This document shows positions 27,127 through 35,860 of a stretch of 64,000 bases of DNA, one piece after another. A program made the position numbers and the translations under genes. Origin of the DNA: Thermodesulfitimonas autotrophica (GTDB taxonomy: Bacteria; Bacillota; Desulfotomaculia; Desulfotomaculales; Ammonificaceae); assembly GCF_003815015.1 (NCBI RefSeq), contig NZ_RKRE01000002.1:434001-498000 (forward strand), read 5' to 3'. Each line of letters opens with the position of its first letter. Within the stretch, counting starts at the first letter, position 1. The notes below the pieces were generated by a model. That model was not told the origin of the DNA. It did no database searches and worked only from the letters and a program-made list of their open reading frames with translations.

Positions 27127-28812
27127 TCACGAGTCGATGGTTTCACCCTCCGGCAGGCCAAGTTCCCAGGCCTTAAGCGCCCGGCGGATTAGCTTACCCG
27201 TCCTGGTGTGGGGCAACGCCGGCCGGACTTCGAACTCTTGGGGTACCATATGTTCCGCCAAGCTGTTACGCACGAAACGCTGCAACTCCGTCCGGAGCTT
27301 CGGCGACCACTGGTAGCCGGGCCGCAGGACCAGAAAAGCTTTGACTACCTCACCCATCAAGAGATCGGGTTTTCCTATAACGCCCGCCTCAAGCACTGCC
27401 GGGTGTTCCATGAGCTTGGCTTCCACCTCTACCGGACCGACACGCCGCTCCCCTACCTTGATCACGTCGTCGGTCCGGCCCTGGTACCAGTAATACCCGT
27501 CTCGGTCGCGGTAAACAAGGTCACCGGTCAGGTACCAAGGCGAATAGCGGAAGTACTCCAAGTACTTTTTGCGGTCGTTCCAGATGTCCCGCATCATCGC
27601 CGGCCAAGGGCTCTTAATCGCGAGCTGCCCGATTTGCATCGGGCCGAGTTCCTGCCCGTTTGCGTCTAGCACCGTCACCTGTACCCCGGGGATCGGCTTC
27701 CCCATCGAACCGGGCTTCACGGGCAGGCAGCGGAAGTTAGCAATGATATGGCCCCCCGTTTCGGTCATGAACCAGGTATCGTACACATCGACGCCGAAGA
27801 CCGCCCGCGTCCAGCGGAGAACGGCGGGATTTAAAGCGTCGCCTACACTCAGGATGTGGCGAACACTGTGGAGAATGAACCGGTAGGCTATATCCTCACC
27901 CGCCGCCATTAGCAGCCGCAGGGCTGTCGGCGTCGTGTACCAAACTCTAACTCCGAAGCGCTGGATAACCTCATACCACCGTTCCGGACTGAAAGAACCC
28001 GAATAGACGACTGTGGTTACGCCGTTAAGCAAAGGGGCCAGGAGCCCGTAAGCCATACCGGTAACCCAGCCGAGGTCGGCAGTGCACCAGTAAACATCCC
28101 CGGGCTGGAGATCTAACACCCACAGACCCGTATAGTAGTAGTGAATAAGCGCACTGTGAGGAAGTACAACCCCTTTCGGTGCGCCAGTTGAACCGGAGGT
28201 GTAGAGAAGGACAAAGGGCGCCTCGCGGTCAAGCTCGGCCACCGTCAGGGTGCCGCGCGCCGTCGCGACCGCCTCGTACCAGCTTCGTTCGTCCGCCTCC
28301 GCCCCAGCCCCCGCCAACCCCACGACAAAGACCTCTTTCAAGTGGGGAAAGCGGCGGCGATTAAAGCGCGACCGCAGCGCCGCCGTAGTGACCAAGGCTA
28401 CCGCCCCGGAATCCTCAAGGATGCCGCCGAGCGCCTCGGTCATGTAGCCTTCAAAAACAGGAACGGCGACTGCCCCAACTTTGACACAGCCTAAAAAGCT
28501 CGCGTAAAACTCCGGCGCGGACGGTCCAAAAAGGACCACCCGGTCACCGATGCCGATGCCGGCAGCCTGGAGGGCCAAGGCAAATTTATCGGAAAGCTCC
28601 TTTAACTCCCCGTAAGTAACCCTTTGTTCCGCCACGCCGTTCCAGAAGGTAAAGGCGACGCGGTCGCGAAGTCCCCGCGCGCACTGGTTATCCACCGCCA
28701 TTCCGGCAATATTGAACCGCTGCGCCGGCCCAATACCGAGCGCAACCGCCGCTTCTTCCCAGGTAAATTTCCGGTACGCAGCATCATAGTCACGCAGGTT
28801 TGGTTCCCTCAT
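27127..28812 (-). CDS. Second AMP-forming acetyl-CoA synthetase-like enzyme (Bacillus AcsA size)
   Basis: A 561-residue acyl-adenylate-forming enzyme with FVLLYTSGSTGAPKGVVLPHSAL, YWCTADLGWVTGMAYG, DTWFMTETGG, WYLTGDLVYRDRDGYYWYQGRTDDVIKVGERRVGP and the C-terminal lysine segment PHTRTGKLIRRALK. Its size and motifs match the shorter Bacillus-type acetyl-CoA synthetases; propionate or another short acid is possible. Its ATG follows the iclR stop directly (TAAATG), so the two are cotranscribed. Two different acetate-activating enzymes side by side suggests isozymes for different acid levels or different acids. Confidence 0.88.
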   Translation of the reverse strand: MREPNLRDYDAAYRKFTWEEAAVALGIGPAQRFNIAGMAVDNQCARGLRDRVAFTFWNGVAEQRVTYGELKELSDKFALALQAAGIGIGDRVVLFGPSAPEFYASFLGCVKVGAVAVPVFEGYMTEALGGILEDSGAVALVTTAALRSRFNRRRFPHLKEVFVVGLAGAGAEADERSWYEAVATARGTLTVAELDREAPFVLLYTSGSTGAPKGVVLPHSALIHYYYTGLWVLDLQPGDVYWCTADLGWVTGMAYGLLAPLLNGVTTVVYSGSFSPERWYEVIQRFGVRVWYTTPTALRLLMAAGEDIAYRFILHSVRHILSVGDALNPAVLRWTRAVFGVDVYDTWFMTETGGHIIANFRCLPVKPGSMGKPIPGVQVTVLDANGQELGPMQIGQLAIKSPWPAMMRDIWNDRKKYLEYFRYSPWYLTGDLVYRDRDGYYWYQGRTDDVIKVGERRVGPVEVEAKLMEHPAVLEAGVIGKPDLLMGEVVKAFLVLRPGYQWSPKLRTELQRFVRNSLAEHMVPQEFEVRPALPHTRTGKLIRRALKAWELGLPEGETIDS

Positions 28813-29646
28813 TTAGTAGCTACCACCCTTCGCCGAACGGCTCTTTTGCTCCTCACGCAACGGTTCCTCAACCTTGCCCCGCTGGTACCCCAGACGCAGC
28901 GAAATGGAGTAACAAGATTCCTGAAGGGCGCCAATCAAGCGATTTATCCGCTCTAGAGTCAGACGGCTCGCAGGACCAGCGATGCCGAGAGCCGCCACGG
29001 CCCGCCCGTGGCGATCGAAAACCGGGGCCGCTACCCCGCGCAGGCTGTCCGCGTACTCCTCGGCGCTTACCGCAAACCCCTGCATCCGGACCCGTTCGAC
29101 GTGGAGGCGAAGCTGCTCAGGGTTAACGATAGTATTAATGGTGAACTGCCTGAATTGGTGGTTCTCAAGATATTTTCGCAGCCGTTCTTCTGGCAGGCAC
29201 GCCAGGAGAACCTTTCCCTCCGCCGTGCAGTAGGCTGGAACCCGCAGGCCGAGATTTACCGTGATCGCTTCCTGAGAGTGACAGCGCTCAAGGTAAAGCA
29301 CCTCACCACCTTCAAGAACGGCAAGCTGGGTGGTTTCACCCGTAACCTCCGCCAGTTCTCTAAGGTAAGGGAGGACCTCGCGGCGAAAATCAAGCTGGTT
29401 GAGAAAATTAAGGGCGAGCGAAACAAACTTCATCCCCAACCGGTAGCCCTCAGTAGCCTCATCCTGCTCCACAAACCCGTACTTGGCGAGCGTGGCCAAC
29501 AGCCGGTGCACCGTGCTCTTATGCAAACCAACATCTTTGCCAAGCTTCGTAACACCCACGCCGCCGGGGTTCTGCCCCAGCGCTTCTAAAATGGCGAGTG
29601 CCCGTTCCACGGAGTGAACAGCGTAAAGCTTCTCTTCTCTGGACAT
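28813..29646 (-). CDS. IclR-family transcriptional regulator
   Basis: A 277-residue regulator with an N-terminal winged helix (about 8-70: SVERALAILEALGQNPGGVGVTKLGKDVGLHKSTVHRLLATLAKYGFV) and a C-terminal IclR effector domain (about 85-260: AVLEGGEVLYLERC, GLRVPAYCTAEGKVLLA, GFAVSAEEYADSLRGVAAPVFDRHG). It heads a transcript with the second synthetase gene. It probably controls the acetate activation and uptake genes; the effector is unknown. The start is at 29646, and a TATAAT-like element lies within the 90-base divergent gap to the next gene. Confidence 0.92.
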   Translation of the reverse strand: MSREEKLYAVHSVERALAILEALGQNPGGVGVTKLGKDVGLHKSTVHRLLATLAKYGFVEQDEATEGYRLGMKFVSLALNFLNQLDFRREVLPYLRELAEVTGETTQLAVLEGGEVLYLERCHSQEAITVNLGLRVPAYCTAEGKVLLACLPEERLRKYLENHQFRQFTINTIVNPEQLRLHVERVRMQGFAVSAEEYADSLRGVAAPVFDRHGRAVAALGIAGPASRLTLERINRLIGALQESCYSISLRLGYQRGKVEEPLREEQKSRSAKGGSY

Positions 29647-29737
29647 CCCCCAACCCCGTTTTAAAAGCGCTTTTTAGGAGATTATAACACTTGAAAGAGC
29701 CCGTTGGGGAATAAACCTATCCGGAGGTAGGCGCGAA

Positions 29738-29974
29738 ATGGAGATAATAGACCTGGGCAGCGCGGTAACCCGCGAAGATATCGGGCACGTGAGACGCCTG
29801 TTAGCGGAGGTTAAACCCGGCGAAGAAGTAAGGATTATCCTCGAAGCAGCCGACGCCCACGAGGCGGACGACCTTTTTACCCTCCTGCGCCACGAAGGAT
29901 TCGACTACCAGCCGAAAGGAAGCGGCAACGGGCGGCGCTACTACGTCACCGCCCGCCGCCTGCCCCCGCGTTAA
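29738..29974 (+). CDS. Small protein of unknown function with a TusA-like pattern
   Basis: A 78-residue acidic protein starting MEIIDLGSAVTREDIGHVRRLLAEVKPGEEVRII. The alternation of strands and helices and the phrase LAEVKPGEEV recall TusA/SirA sulfur-carrier proteins, but the catalytic CPxP cysteine motif is absent and no cysteine is present at all. If it has that fold it cannot act as a sulfur carrier. Good Shine-Dalgarno (CCGGAGG). Convergent with the lipoprotein gene; stop codons overlap by four bases. Confidence 0.6.
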   Translation: MEIIDLGSAVTREDIGHVRRLLAEVKPGEEVRIILEAADAHEADDLFTLLRHEGFDYQPKGSGNGRRYYVTARRLPPR

Positions 29975-30486
29975 CCCTTCGGGAAAACAACCACGCTCAC
30001 CCGCTGGTCACCAAGTGTGGTGCCAACGGTTACGGAGTAAACTTTACCGCCGATTTTCTTTTCGAAGCAAAGGGTCTTGATCGCATTTTGCGAACCGTCC
30101 AGTACCAACTTGTAGCCCTGCGCTTCCAATTTCTTTTGAAGGGCACTCACATCTTCAATCCTGGTTTGCCGCTTCACAGCGTACGTAAAATGGCTGCCGC
30201 CACCACCACCCATCTGGGAACCCATCTGCCCCCCCATTTCAAAGAAAAGGAATAGCTTCGCTCCCCCAAAGACCTTCTCTAACACCGGCTGCATATCCCC
30301 GTGCAGCGCCGTAGCCAGTTCCCCGGCCGGTTTAACCTCCGCCACCTTATTATAATCCAGGGACTGAGGCTCGATAGGACGCGCCATCCCGGCGCCAGGG
30401 GATACCGGTTGGGGCGTCTCCTTTTTTCCACACCCGGAGAATACTAACAGCGCCAGAGATACCAGGACCAACCCCAAGAACCGCAT
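29971..30486 (-). CDS. Putative lipoprotein of unknown function
   Basis: A 171-residue protein with a lipoprotein signal peptide: MRFLGLVLVSLALLVFSGC, lipobox LVFSGC with Cys19. The mature part has a Gly/Met-rich segment (FEMGGQMGSQMGGGGGSH, about 104-121) and a C-terminal domain VYSVTVGTTLGDQRVSVVVFPKG. I recognise no family. It should be anchored on the outer face of the cytoplasmic membrane. Confidence 0.75.
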   Translation of the reverse strand: MRFLGLVLVSLALLVFSGCGKKETPQPVSPGAGMARPIEPQSLDYNKVAEVKPAGELATALHGDMQPVLEKVFGGAKLFLFFEMGGQMGSQMGGGGGSHFTYAVKRQTRIEDVSALQKKLEAQGYKLVLDGSQNAIKTLCFEKKIGGKVYSVTVGTTLGDQRVSVVVFPKG

Positions 30487-30600
30487 TCTTCTTCCTCCTC
30501 CATGATCAAGGGTAGCTTAGCATTGGAATTCTTTGCGGTAACGGCAAATCCTTTTAAACCCCCCAAAAATTTTTTCGCGCGCAGGAGCACCCGCACAAAC

Positions 30601-30629
30601 TTGTTTTTTCCGGGGCAAAATGGTAGGAT
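30601..30629 (+). promoter_or_regulatory. Probable SigA promoter of rph-rdgB
   Basis: TTGTTT (30601-30606), 17 bases, TAGGAT (30624-30629), 32 bases before the rph start. The hexamers are near consensus. Confidence 0.5.
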
Positions 30630-30661
30630 GAGTCTTAGGTCATAAAAGGGAGGCTACGGTT

Positions 30662-31447
30662 ATGCTACGCGCCGAACGCGGCCCGGCAGACATCCGGCCG
30701 GTCCGCATTATTCCAAACTATAACAAATACGCGGAAGGCTCAGCACTCATTGAAATGGGCGATACGCGGATCATCTGCACCGCCTCCGTAGACGACAAGG
30801 TACCGCCCTTTTTAAAGGGGACGGGCAAAGGCTGGGTAACCGCGGAGTACGGCATGATCCCGCGCGCCACCGAAGCGCGGGGCATTCGTGAGGCCGTAAA
30901 AGGCCGCCCAGGCGGCCGCACCCTCGAGATTCAGCGGCTCATCGGGCGGTCCCTACGGGCCGTCGTGGACCTGGAAGCGCTCGGCGAGCGGACCATCATC
31001 GTCGACTGCGACGTGCTCCAGGCCGATGGCGGCACCCGGACAGCATCGATTACCGGCGGTTTCGTGGCGCTTGTTTATGCCCTTGAGTGGCTCCGCAACG
31101 AAGGGGTCATCCCCTTTCTTCCCGTTACCGATTTCGTTGCCGCCATCAGCGTAGGCCGGGTCGGCGCGGACCTGCTTCTCGACCTTTCGTTCGCCGAAGA
31201 TTCCCAGGCCGGTGTGGACCTCAACGTGGTGATGACGGGAAGCGGCCGCCTGGTAGAAGTTCAGGGAACCGGCGAAGAAGAAACCTTCTCCCGGGAAGAG
31301 CTCGACGCCATGCTCGACCTAGCCACCAAGGGCATTACCCGGCTCATCGAAAAACAGCGGGAGGCGCTCGGCAACCTGGCCACTTTCATCGGGGGGATCA
31401 GCTTTGAAGCGGATAGTGGTGGCAACCACCAACCAAGGGAAGCTTAA
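30662..31447 (+). CDS. rph: Ribonuclease PH
   Basis: A 261-residue phosphorolytic 3'-5' exoribonuclease that trims tRNA 3' ends. Motifs: [70 protein letters not shown]-like segment with the phosphate-binding arginines, and [19 protein letters not shown]. The C-terminus extends about a dozen residues past the usual end and overlaps rdgB by 44 bases. The rph-rdgB pairing is common in bacteria and here precedes two tRNA genes. Confidence 0.95.
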   Translation: MLRAERGPADIRPVRIIPNYNKYAEGSALIEMGDTRIICTASVDDKVPPFLKGTGKGWVTAEYGMIPRATEARGIREAVKGRPGGRTLEIQRLIGRSLRAVVDLEALGERTIIVDCDVLQADGGTRTASITGGFVALVYALEWLRNEGVIPFLPVTDFVAAISVGRVGADLLLDLSFAEDSQAGVDLNVVMTGSGRLVEVQGTGEEETFSREELDAMLDLATKGITRLIEKQREALGNLATFIGGISFEADSGGNHQPREA

Positions 31448-32009
31448 GGAGATCGAAGAGATCCTCGCCCCTCTGGGCTTAAGCGTTACTTCCCTCGCGG
31501 CATACCCTGGCTTTCCCGAAATCGAAGAAGACGGGGCCACCTTTAAAGAAAACGCCGTCAAAAAGGCCCAGTTCACAGCTACTTTTACCGGTGAAATCGC
31601 TCTCGCCGACGATTCCGGTCTCGAAGTAGATTACTTGGGCGGCGCACCGGGTGTCCGTTCCGCCCGCTTCGCGGGCGAACCCAAAAACGACGCGGCCAAC
31701 AACGCCAAGCTCCTCCGGTTGCTCGCCAGCGTTCCCTGGGAAAAGCGAACCGCTCGCTTCCGCTGCGTCATTGCCGTAGCCACTCCCAACGGGGAAGTAG
31801 CCACCGCCGAAGGCACAGCCGAAGGATACATCTTGACCGCACCCCGGGGCACGGGCGGCTTCGGCTACGATCCCCTATTTTACTTTCCCGAATACGGCAA
31901 AACGTTCGCCGAACTCCCCCCGGAAGTAAAAAACCAGGTTAGCCACCGGGGCCGGGCGCTGGCAAAGCTTAAGGAAGTCCTGGCCACCTTGTTGGCAGGT
32001 GAAAAATAG
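31404..32009 (+). CDS. rdgB: XTP/dITP diphosphatase (RdgB/HAM1)
   Basis: A 201-residue HAM1-family pyrophosphatase that removes dITP, XTP and similar damaged nucleotides from the pool. Motifs: [40 protein letters not shown] and [15 protein letters not shown] start at 31404 inside rph with GGGGGA upstream, so translation is probably coupled to rph. Confidence 0.95.
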   Translation: MKRIVVATTNQGKLKEIEEILAPLGLSVTSLAAYPGFPEIEEDGATFKENAVKKAQFTATFTGEIALADDSGLEVDYLGGAPGVRSARFAGEPKNDAANNAKLLRLLASVPWEKRTARFRCVIAVATPNGEVATAEGTAEGYILTAPRGTGGFGYDPLFYFPEYGKTFAELPPEVKNQVSHRGRALAKLKEVLATLLAGEK

Positions 32010-32036
32010 CTACCCAAGCTAAAACCCTTCTCAGTT

Positions 32037-32065
32037 TTGACTTTCACCCGCTTATAGGCTATAAT
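32037..32065 (+). promoter_or_regulatory. SigA promoter of the tRNA-Gly/tRNA-Arg pair
   Basis: TTGACT (32037-32042), 17 bases, TATAAT (32060-32065), 37 bases before the tRNA-Gly gene. Confidence 0.85.
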
Positions 32066-32102
32066 TTTGGATGTAACCGCTGACATCTCACCACCGAAAT
32101 AC

Positions 32103-32176
32103 GCGGGTGTAGCTCAGTGGCAGAGCACCGGCCTTCCAAGCCGGCTACGTGGGTTCGATTCCCATCACCCGCTCCA
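32103..32176 (+). tRNA. tRNA-Gly (anticodon TCC)
   Basis: A full cloverleaf of 74 bases: acceptor stem GCGGGTG/CACCCGC, D-arm with AGCTCAGTGGCAGAGC, anticodon stem CCGGC/GCCGG around loop CTTCCAA (anticodon TCC, glycine GGA codons), T-arm GTGGGTTCGATTCCCAT. CCA is encoded. Confidence 0.97.
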
Positions 32177-32177
32177 C

Positions 32178-32253
32178 GTCCCGGTAGCTCAGCGGACAGA
32201 GCAGCGGCCTTCTAAGCCGCGGGTCGGGGGTTCGAATCCCTCCCGGGACGCCA
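32178..32253 (+). tRNA. tRNA-Arg (anticodon TCT)
   Basis: A full cloverleaf of 76 bases: acceptor GTCCCGG/CCGGGAC, D-arm TAGCTCAGCGGACAGAGCA, anticodon stem GCGGC/GCCGC around CTTCTAA (anticodon TCT, AGA codons), T-arm GGGGGTTCGAATCCCTC, encoded CCA. One base separates it from tRNA-Gly. Confidence 0.97.
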
Positions 32254-32312
32254 TTACTCGATCAACAGTTTCTAATTCCTACCGGGCATACTTTAGCCAG
32301 GAGGTGAATCTT

Positions 32313-32540
32313 ATGGCTCATTTTATCGTTTATCTCCAACCAGCAGAAGAAGGAGGATATATCGCTTCTGTTCCCGCCCTACCGGGTTGCGTTACGCAGG
32401 GGGAAACACGGGAAGAAGCCCTCCAGATGGCACAGGACGCCATCCGAGGCTACATCGAAAGCTTAAAAAAACACGGGGAACCGCTACCGTTCGGCCTCGA
32501 GAAAGCGGAAGTGCAGACGGTCACTGTGGACGTGGCATAG
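32313..32540 (+). CDS. HicB-like protein (orphan antitoxin-type domain)
   Basis: A 75-residue UPF0150/HicB-type domain: FIVYLQPAEEGGYIASVPALPGCVTQGETREEALQMAQDAIRGYIESL. HicB antitoxins bind and inhibit the HicA RNase and often repress their own operon. No hicA-like ORF lies next to it, and it lacks a DNA-binding extension, so it may be a stand-alone housekeeping member or the remnant of a pair. ATG at 32313 with a perfect GGAGGTGA; the longer open frame upstream runs through the two tRNA genes and is not coding. Confidence 0.85.
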   Translation: MAHFIVYLQPAEEGGYIASVPALPGCVTQGETREEALQMAQDAIRGYIESLKKHGEPLPFGLEKAEVQTVTVDVA

Positions 32541-32552
32541 GGTATAGGTTAT

Positions 32553-32735
32553 ATGGTTAAACTCCCGTATATGCTCCTGCTGCACCGGCAGCTCACCTTC
32601 GGCGCCCTCAACTATGAACCACTAACCGCCATCTGGGAAAACAAAAGCTACCGGGAGTTCCGCCACGCTTTCCTATCTGGCCACCTACCGGAAGCCTGCG
32701 CAATTTGTCCAAAGCTTTACGGCGAGAGCGTTTAG
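32553..32735 (+). pseudogene. C-terminal remnant of a radical SAM/SPASM protein
   Basis: The 60 codons end in LTAIWENKSYREFRHAFLSG, then HLPEACAICPKLYG. This is the typical tail of a SPASM-domain radical SAM enzyme (IW-x-SxxYREFR...CxxCP), including the last CxxC of the auxiliary cluster. The radical SAM core and most of the SPASM domain are missing. It begins 12 bases after the hicB-like gene. I read it as a decayed or transplanted fragment rather than a functional gene. Confidence 0.6.
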
Positions 32736-32788
32736 CAAATAATATTTTAAGTGGGGATAAGCGTCAGCCGGCAAAGGAGAGAAGAAAC

Positions 32789-33694
32789 TTGGCCTTTACC
32801 GCCGCTTACCGCCGCCTGGGACCCGAAGAGCTGCGCCGGCGCGTTGCCGCGGCCTACCGGCGGCTTAAAAGCTGCGATCTTTGCCCCCGTCGTTGCGGGG
32901 TCAACCGCCTCAAAGGCGAGCGGGGCGCCTGCCGCGGCGGCCGGGAAGCCGTGGTTTCGAGCTACGGGCCGCACTTCGGCGAAGAAGCACCCCTCGTTGG
33001 CACCCGCGGCTCCGGAACCATCTTCTTCGCCTACTGCACCCTGCACTGCGTCTTTTGCCAGAACTACGAACTCAGCCACCACGGCGAAGGAGAACCAGTT
33101 AGTGTTACCCGCCTGGCCCGCATGATGCTAGCTCTCGAACTGATGGGCTGCCATAACATCAACCTGGTAAGTCCCACCCACTTCGTCCCCCAGATCTTGG
33201 CCGCGCTGGCGAAAGCAGCCGCCGAAGGGCTCAACCTCCCCATCGTCTACAACACCGGGGGTTACGAAAGTCTCGAAACCCTCAAGCTGCTCGACGGCAT
33301 AATCGACATCTACATGCCCGACTTTAAATATACCGACCCCGAAAGCGCCGCTAAATACTCCGGCGCTCGCGATTATCCCCAGGTTGTAAAAGAGGCGCTA
33401 AAGGAAATGCAGCGGCAGGTCGGCGACCTCACGCTCAACGAGCAAGGGGTCGCCCTCCGGGGGCTCCTGGTGCGCCACCTCGTCCTCCCGGAAAACTTGG
33501 CCGGAACCAAAGAAGTCGTCGCGTTTCTCGCCCGCGAAGTTTCGCCGCGTTGCTTTATCAACGTGATGGCCCAGTACTACCCCGCCTACCGCGCCCGGGA
33601 ATTTCCCCCGCTTAACCGGCGCATCACCCCCGCAGAATACGAGGCCGCCGTAAAGCTTGCGCGGGACGCCGGCCTCCGTGTCTACCGGGATTAG
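32789..33694 (+). CDS. Radical SAM protein (PflA/PflX-like)
   Basis: A ~301-residue radical SAM enzyme. An N-terminal Cys cluster (CDLCPRRCGVNR about 29-40, then GACRGG) precedes the SAM motif CTLHCVFCQN (Cys83, Cys87, Cys90). VYNTGGYESLETLKLLDGIIDIYMPDFKY is typical of the family annotated as pyruvate formate-lyase activating enzyme-like (PflX). The substrate is unknown. The frame opens earlier (32705, overlapping the SPASM remnant), but the TTG at 32789 is well placed after AAAGGAGA. The upstream remnant is also from a radical SAM protein but of a different subfamily. Confidence 0.85.
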   Translation: MAFTAAYRRLGPEELRRRVAAAYRRLKSCDLCPRRCGVNRLKGERGACRGGREAVVSSYGPHFGEEAPLVGTRGSGTIFFAYCTLHCVFCQNYELSHHGEGEPVSVTRLARMMLALELMGCHNINLVSPTHFVPQILAALAKAAAEGLNLPIVYNTGGYESLETLKLLDGIIDIYMPDFKYTDPESAAKYSGARDYPQVVKEALKEMQRQVGDLTLNEQGVALRGLLVRHLVLPENLAGTKEVVAFLAREVSPRCFINVMAQYYPAYRAREFPPLNRRITPAEYEAAVKLARDAGLRVYRD

Positions 33695-33715
33695 AGGTCG
33701 GATGCTTTACCCTGT

Positions 33716-34852
33716 TCACCCCGTCAGTCCCAGCGCCCGGCGGTAACAGTCGACTGCTTCTCCCTCCCGGCCCAGTTCCGCCATAATACTCGCCTTAAGA
33801 CTCCACACCCGCTCGTCTTGAGGCGCAACCTCTTCCAGCCGCTCGATAATCTTCTGGGCCTCTTCAAACCGCCCCATCCCCGCAAGGCAAGCCGCCTGGT
33901 TGACAAGGAAAGTGTTGCGCTCCGGCCCCCCAATGGCCGCCGCCTTTTTATAGAGGGCAAGCGCTTCGTGGTGCTTCTCAGCCGCCTCCAGACACAGGGC
34001 CAGGTTATTCAGGAGCACCGGGTCCTCAGGATTCTTCTCCACTAACTCCTTCAGGAGCTGAATCGCCCTGCCAACCCGGCCGGTTTTGAAGTAGCAAAGC
34101 GCAAGGTTGGCTCTAACGGTATCCTGCGGCTCCATCGCTTGCGCCAACTCAAAGCAAGCGGTGGCTTCGTCGTACCGGCGCAGAAAAAAAAGGCTGAAAC
34201 CTTTATTATTAAAAAGCTCTACCCCTCCGGCTCCCAGGCGCTGCGCCTCTTCGTAACAGCGGAGCGCTTCCGCGTAGCGCCCAAGCCGGTTCAAGGCTAT
34301 CCCCATGTTGACCAGCAGACCGGCGCTGCGCCCCCCTGCCGCACGGGCGTCCTGGAAAGCTTTCAGCGCTTCTTCTGTCTGCCCTAACCGCAACAGACAG
34401 AGGCCTTTGAGGTTTAACACCGAGCTGTGGGTTAATCCGGCAGCGATGGCCCGGTTTATGTAGGAAAGCGCACGCCCCGGCTCGTGCGCGCCAAGCAGGT
34501 GGCTTCCGATGGCCGCCAGGATCCAAGCCCGCTCTTTAAAAAATGCGGGCGCCGCGCCGCGTAAAGGACCGGCTTCAAAGTCGAACACGCCCCGTTCAGC
34601 GCGGGAGCCCGGCCAGAGATGCCTGACGTGCTCCACCGCCCGGTCCATCCGGCCTAGTTTAAAGGATAACTCTCCCGCCTGAAGGTGCAGCTCCACGCGA
34701 TGCGGCTCCTCACCGAGCGCCCGCTCAACCAGCGAAAGAGCGATTTCCTCGAACCCGAATCTGGCACACAACCGGGCACCGGCACTTAAAAGGCGGGCTT
34801 TCTTAAAACACGACCTGAGCTTCGGCACCGGGTTTCGGACCAAGATCAGCAC
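33716..34852 (-). CDS. Tetratricopeptide repeat protein
   Basis: A 378-residue soluble protein made almost wholly of TPR helices; repeats are clear from about residue 125 to the end (e.g. AGLLVNMGIALNRLGRYAEALRCYEEAQRLG, VELFNNKGFSLFFLRRYDEATACFELAQAMEP, PVLLNNLALCLEAAEKHHEALALYKKAAAIG). TPR proteins act as protein-protein scaffolds; the partner is unknown. No signal peptide is evident. It is convergent with the radical SAM gene and divergent from the SDR gene. Confidence 0.88.
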   Translation of the reverse strand: MLILVRNPVPKLRSCFKKARLLSAGARLCARFGFEEIALSLVERALGEEPHRVELHLQAGELSFKLGRMDRAVEHVRHLWPGSRAERGVFDFEAGPLRGAAPAFFKERAWILAAIGSHLLGAHEPGRALSYINRAIAAGLTHSSVLNLKGLCLLRLGQTEEALKAFQDARAAGGRSAGLLVNMGIALNRLGRYAEALRCYEEAQRLGAGGVELFNNKGFSLFFLRRYDEATACFELAQAMEPQDTVRANLALCYFKTGRVGRAIQLLKELVEKNPEDPVLLNNLALCLEAAEKHHEALALYKKAAAIGGPERNTFLVNQAACLAGMGRFEEAQKIIERLEEVAPQDERVWSLKASIMAELGREGEAVDCYRRALGLTG

Positions 34853-35067
34853 AAGACCTCACCCCTTGTTACTTATTAGTGTTAAATACTAAACAGCCAC
34901 CGGCAGCTGCAAGAGGAATTAGACGCCTGGTATGGTTTTTCCTCCCAGCGCTCCCAAAAATTTGCTGACAAATTTCTCCTTCATTTGACCACTGAAAAAC
35001 TTGCCTCCGGCAAAAGTCACAGCTATCCTTTTAGTGAAGGGGGAATAGCAAGCGTGGTGCTAACGGG

Positions 35068-35826
35068 TTGAACACTGAACAAGCGCTCCGGGGAAAGGTG
35101 GCCATCGTCACCGGCAGCAGCCGGGGAATTGGGGCGGCCATCGCGCGGGAACTTGCCCGCTACGGTGCCAGCGTAGCCGTGAACTATCGCTCCTCCGCGG
35201 CCGCGGCGGCAAGAGTAGCAGCCGCCTGCCGGGAATACGGCGCCCGGGCGCTGGCCTTCCAAGCCGACATTGCCGACCCGGAAGCGGTGGAAAAGCTCTT
35301 TGCAGCGGTGGAGGAAAGCTTGGGACCGGTAGAGATTCTGGTCAACAACGCCGGCACGGGGCTCAGACGCCTGGTGGTCGAAACAACCGACGCGGAGTGG
35401 CATCAGCTCATCGCCGTAAACCTCTCCGGTGCCTTTTATTGTTCCCGCCGGGCGCTGGGCAGCATGATCCGCCGCCGCTGGGGGCGGATCATCAATATCG
35501 CCTCGGTCTTCGGCCTTACCGGCGCCGCCTACGAAGCCGCTTACGCCGCCGCCAAAGGAGGGCTCATCGCCTTCACCAAGTCGCTCGCCCGGGAAGTGGG
35601 CAGTGCGGGAATCACGGTCAATGCCGTCGCTCCCGGCCCGGTCGAAAGCGATATGCTCCGCGAAGGTCTCTCTCCGGAGGAGCTGGCGGCGCTGGCTGCG
35701 GAAATCCCCTCCGGCCGGCTTGGGAAACCAGAAGATATTGCAAGAGCCTGCGTCTTTCTCGCCTCGCCGGCCGCCAGCTTCATCAACGGCCAGGTCCTTT
35801 GCCTTGACGGCGGCTGGCTCCCGTAA
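35068..35826 (+). CDS. SDR-family oxidoreductase, FabG-like
   Basis: A 252-residue short-chain dehydrogenase with the NAD(P) motif TGSSRGIG, NNAG, an active-site serine in IINIASVFGLTGA, the YxxxK pair in AAYAAAKGGLIAFTKSLA and the C-terminal CLDGGW. It resembles 3-oxoacyl-ACP reductases, but it is not in a fatty acid cluster, so its substrate is uncertain. TTG start at 35068 with only a weak GGG upstream. The 215 bases before it hold no gene. Confidence 0.88.
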   Translation: MNTEQALRGKVAIVTGSSRGIGAAIARELARYGASVAVNYRSSAAAAARVAAACREYGARALAFQADIADPEAVEKLFAAVEESLGPVEILVNNAGTGLRRLVVETTDAEWHQLIAVNLSGAFYCSRRALGSMIRRRWGRIINIASVFGLTGAAYEAAYAAAKGGLIAFTKSLAREVGSAGITVNAVAPGPVESDMLREGLSPEELAALAAEIPSGRLGKPEDIARACVFLASPAASFINGQVLCLDGGWLP

Positions 35827-35860
35827 GTCTCACTATTTTCTCTTGTCCAGCAAGGACGCA

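Noticed and set aside
32067-32312. Extension of the HicB-like frame upstream
   Set aside because: The extension reads through tRNA-Gly and tRNA-Arg; a perfect Shine-Dalgarno precedes the ATG at 32313.
34853-35067. Promoter or small RNA upstream of the SDR gene
   Set aside because: No convincing -35/-10 pair, hairpin or short ORF with a Shine-Dalgarno was found in this 215-base gap.
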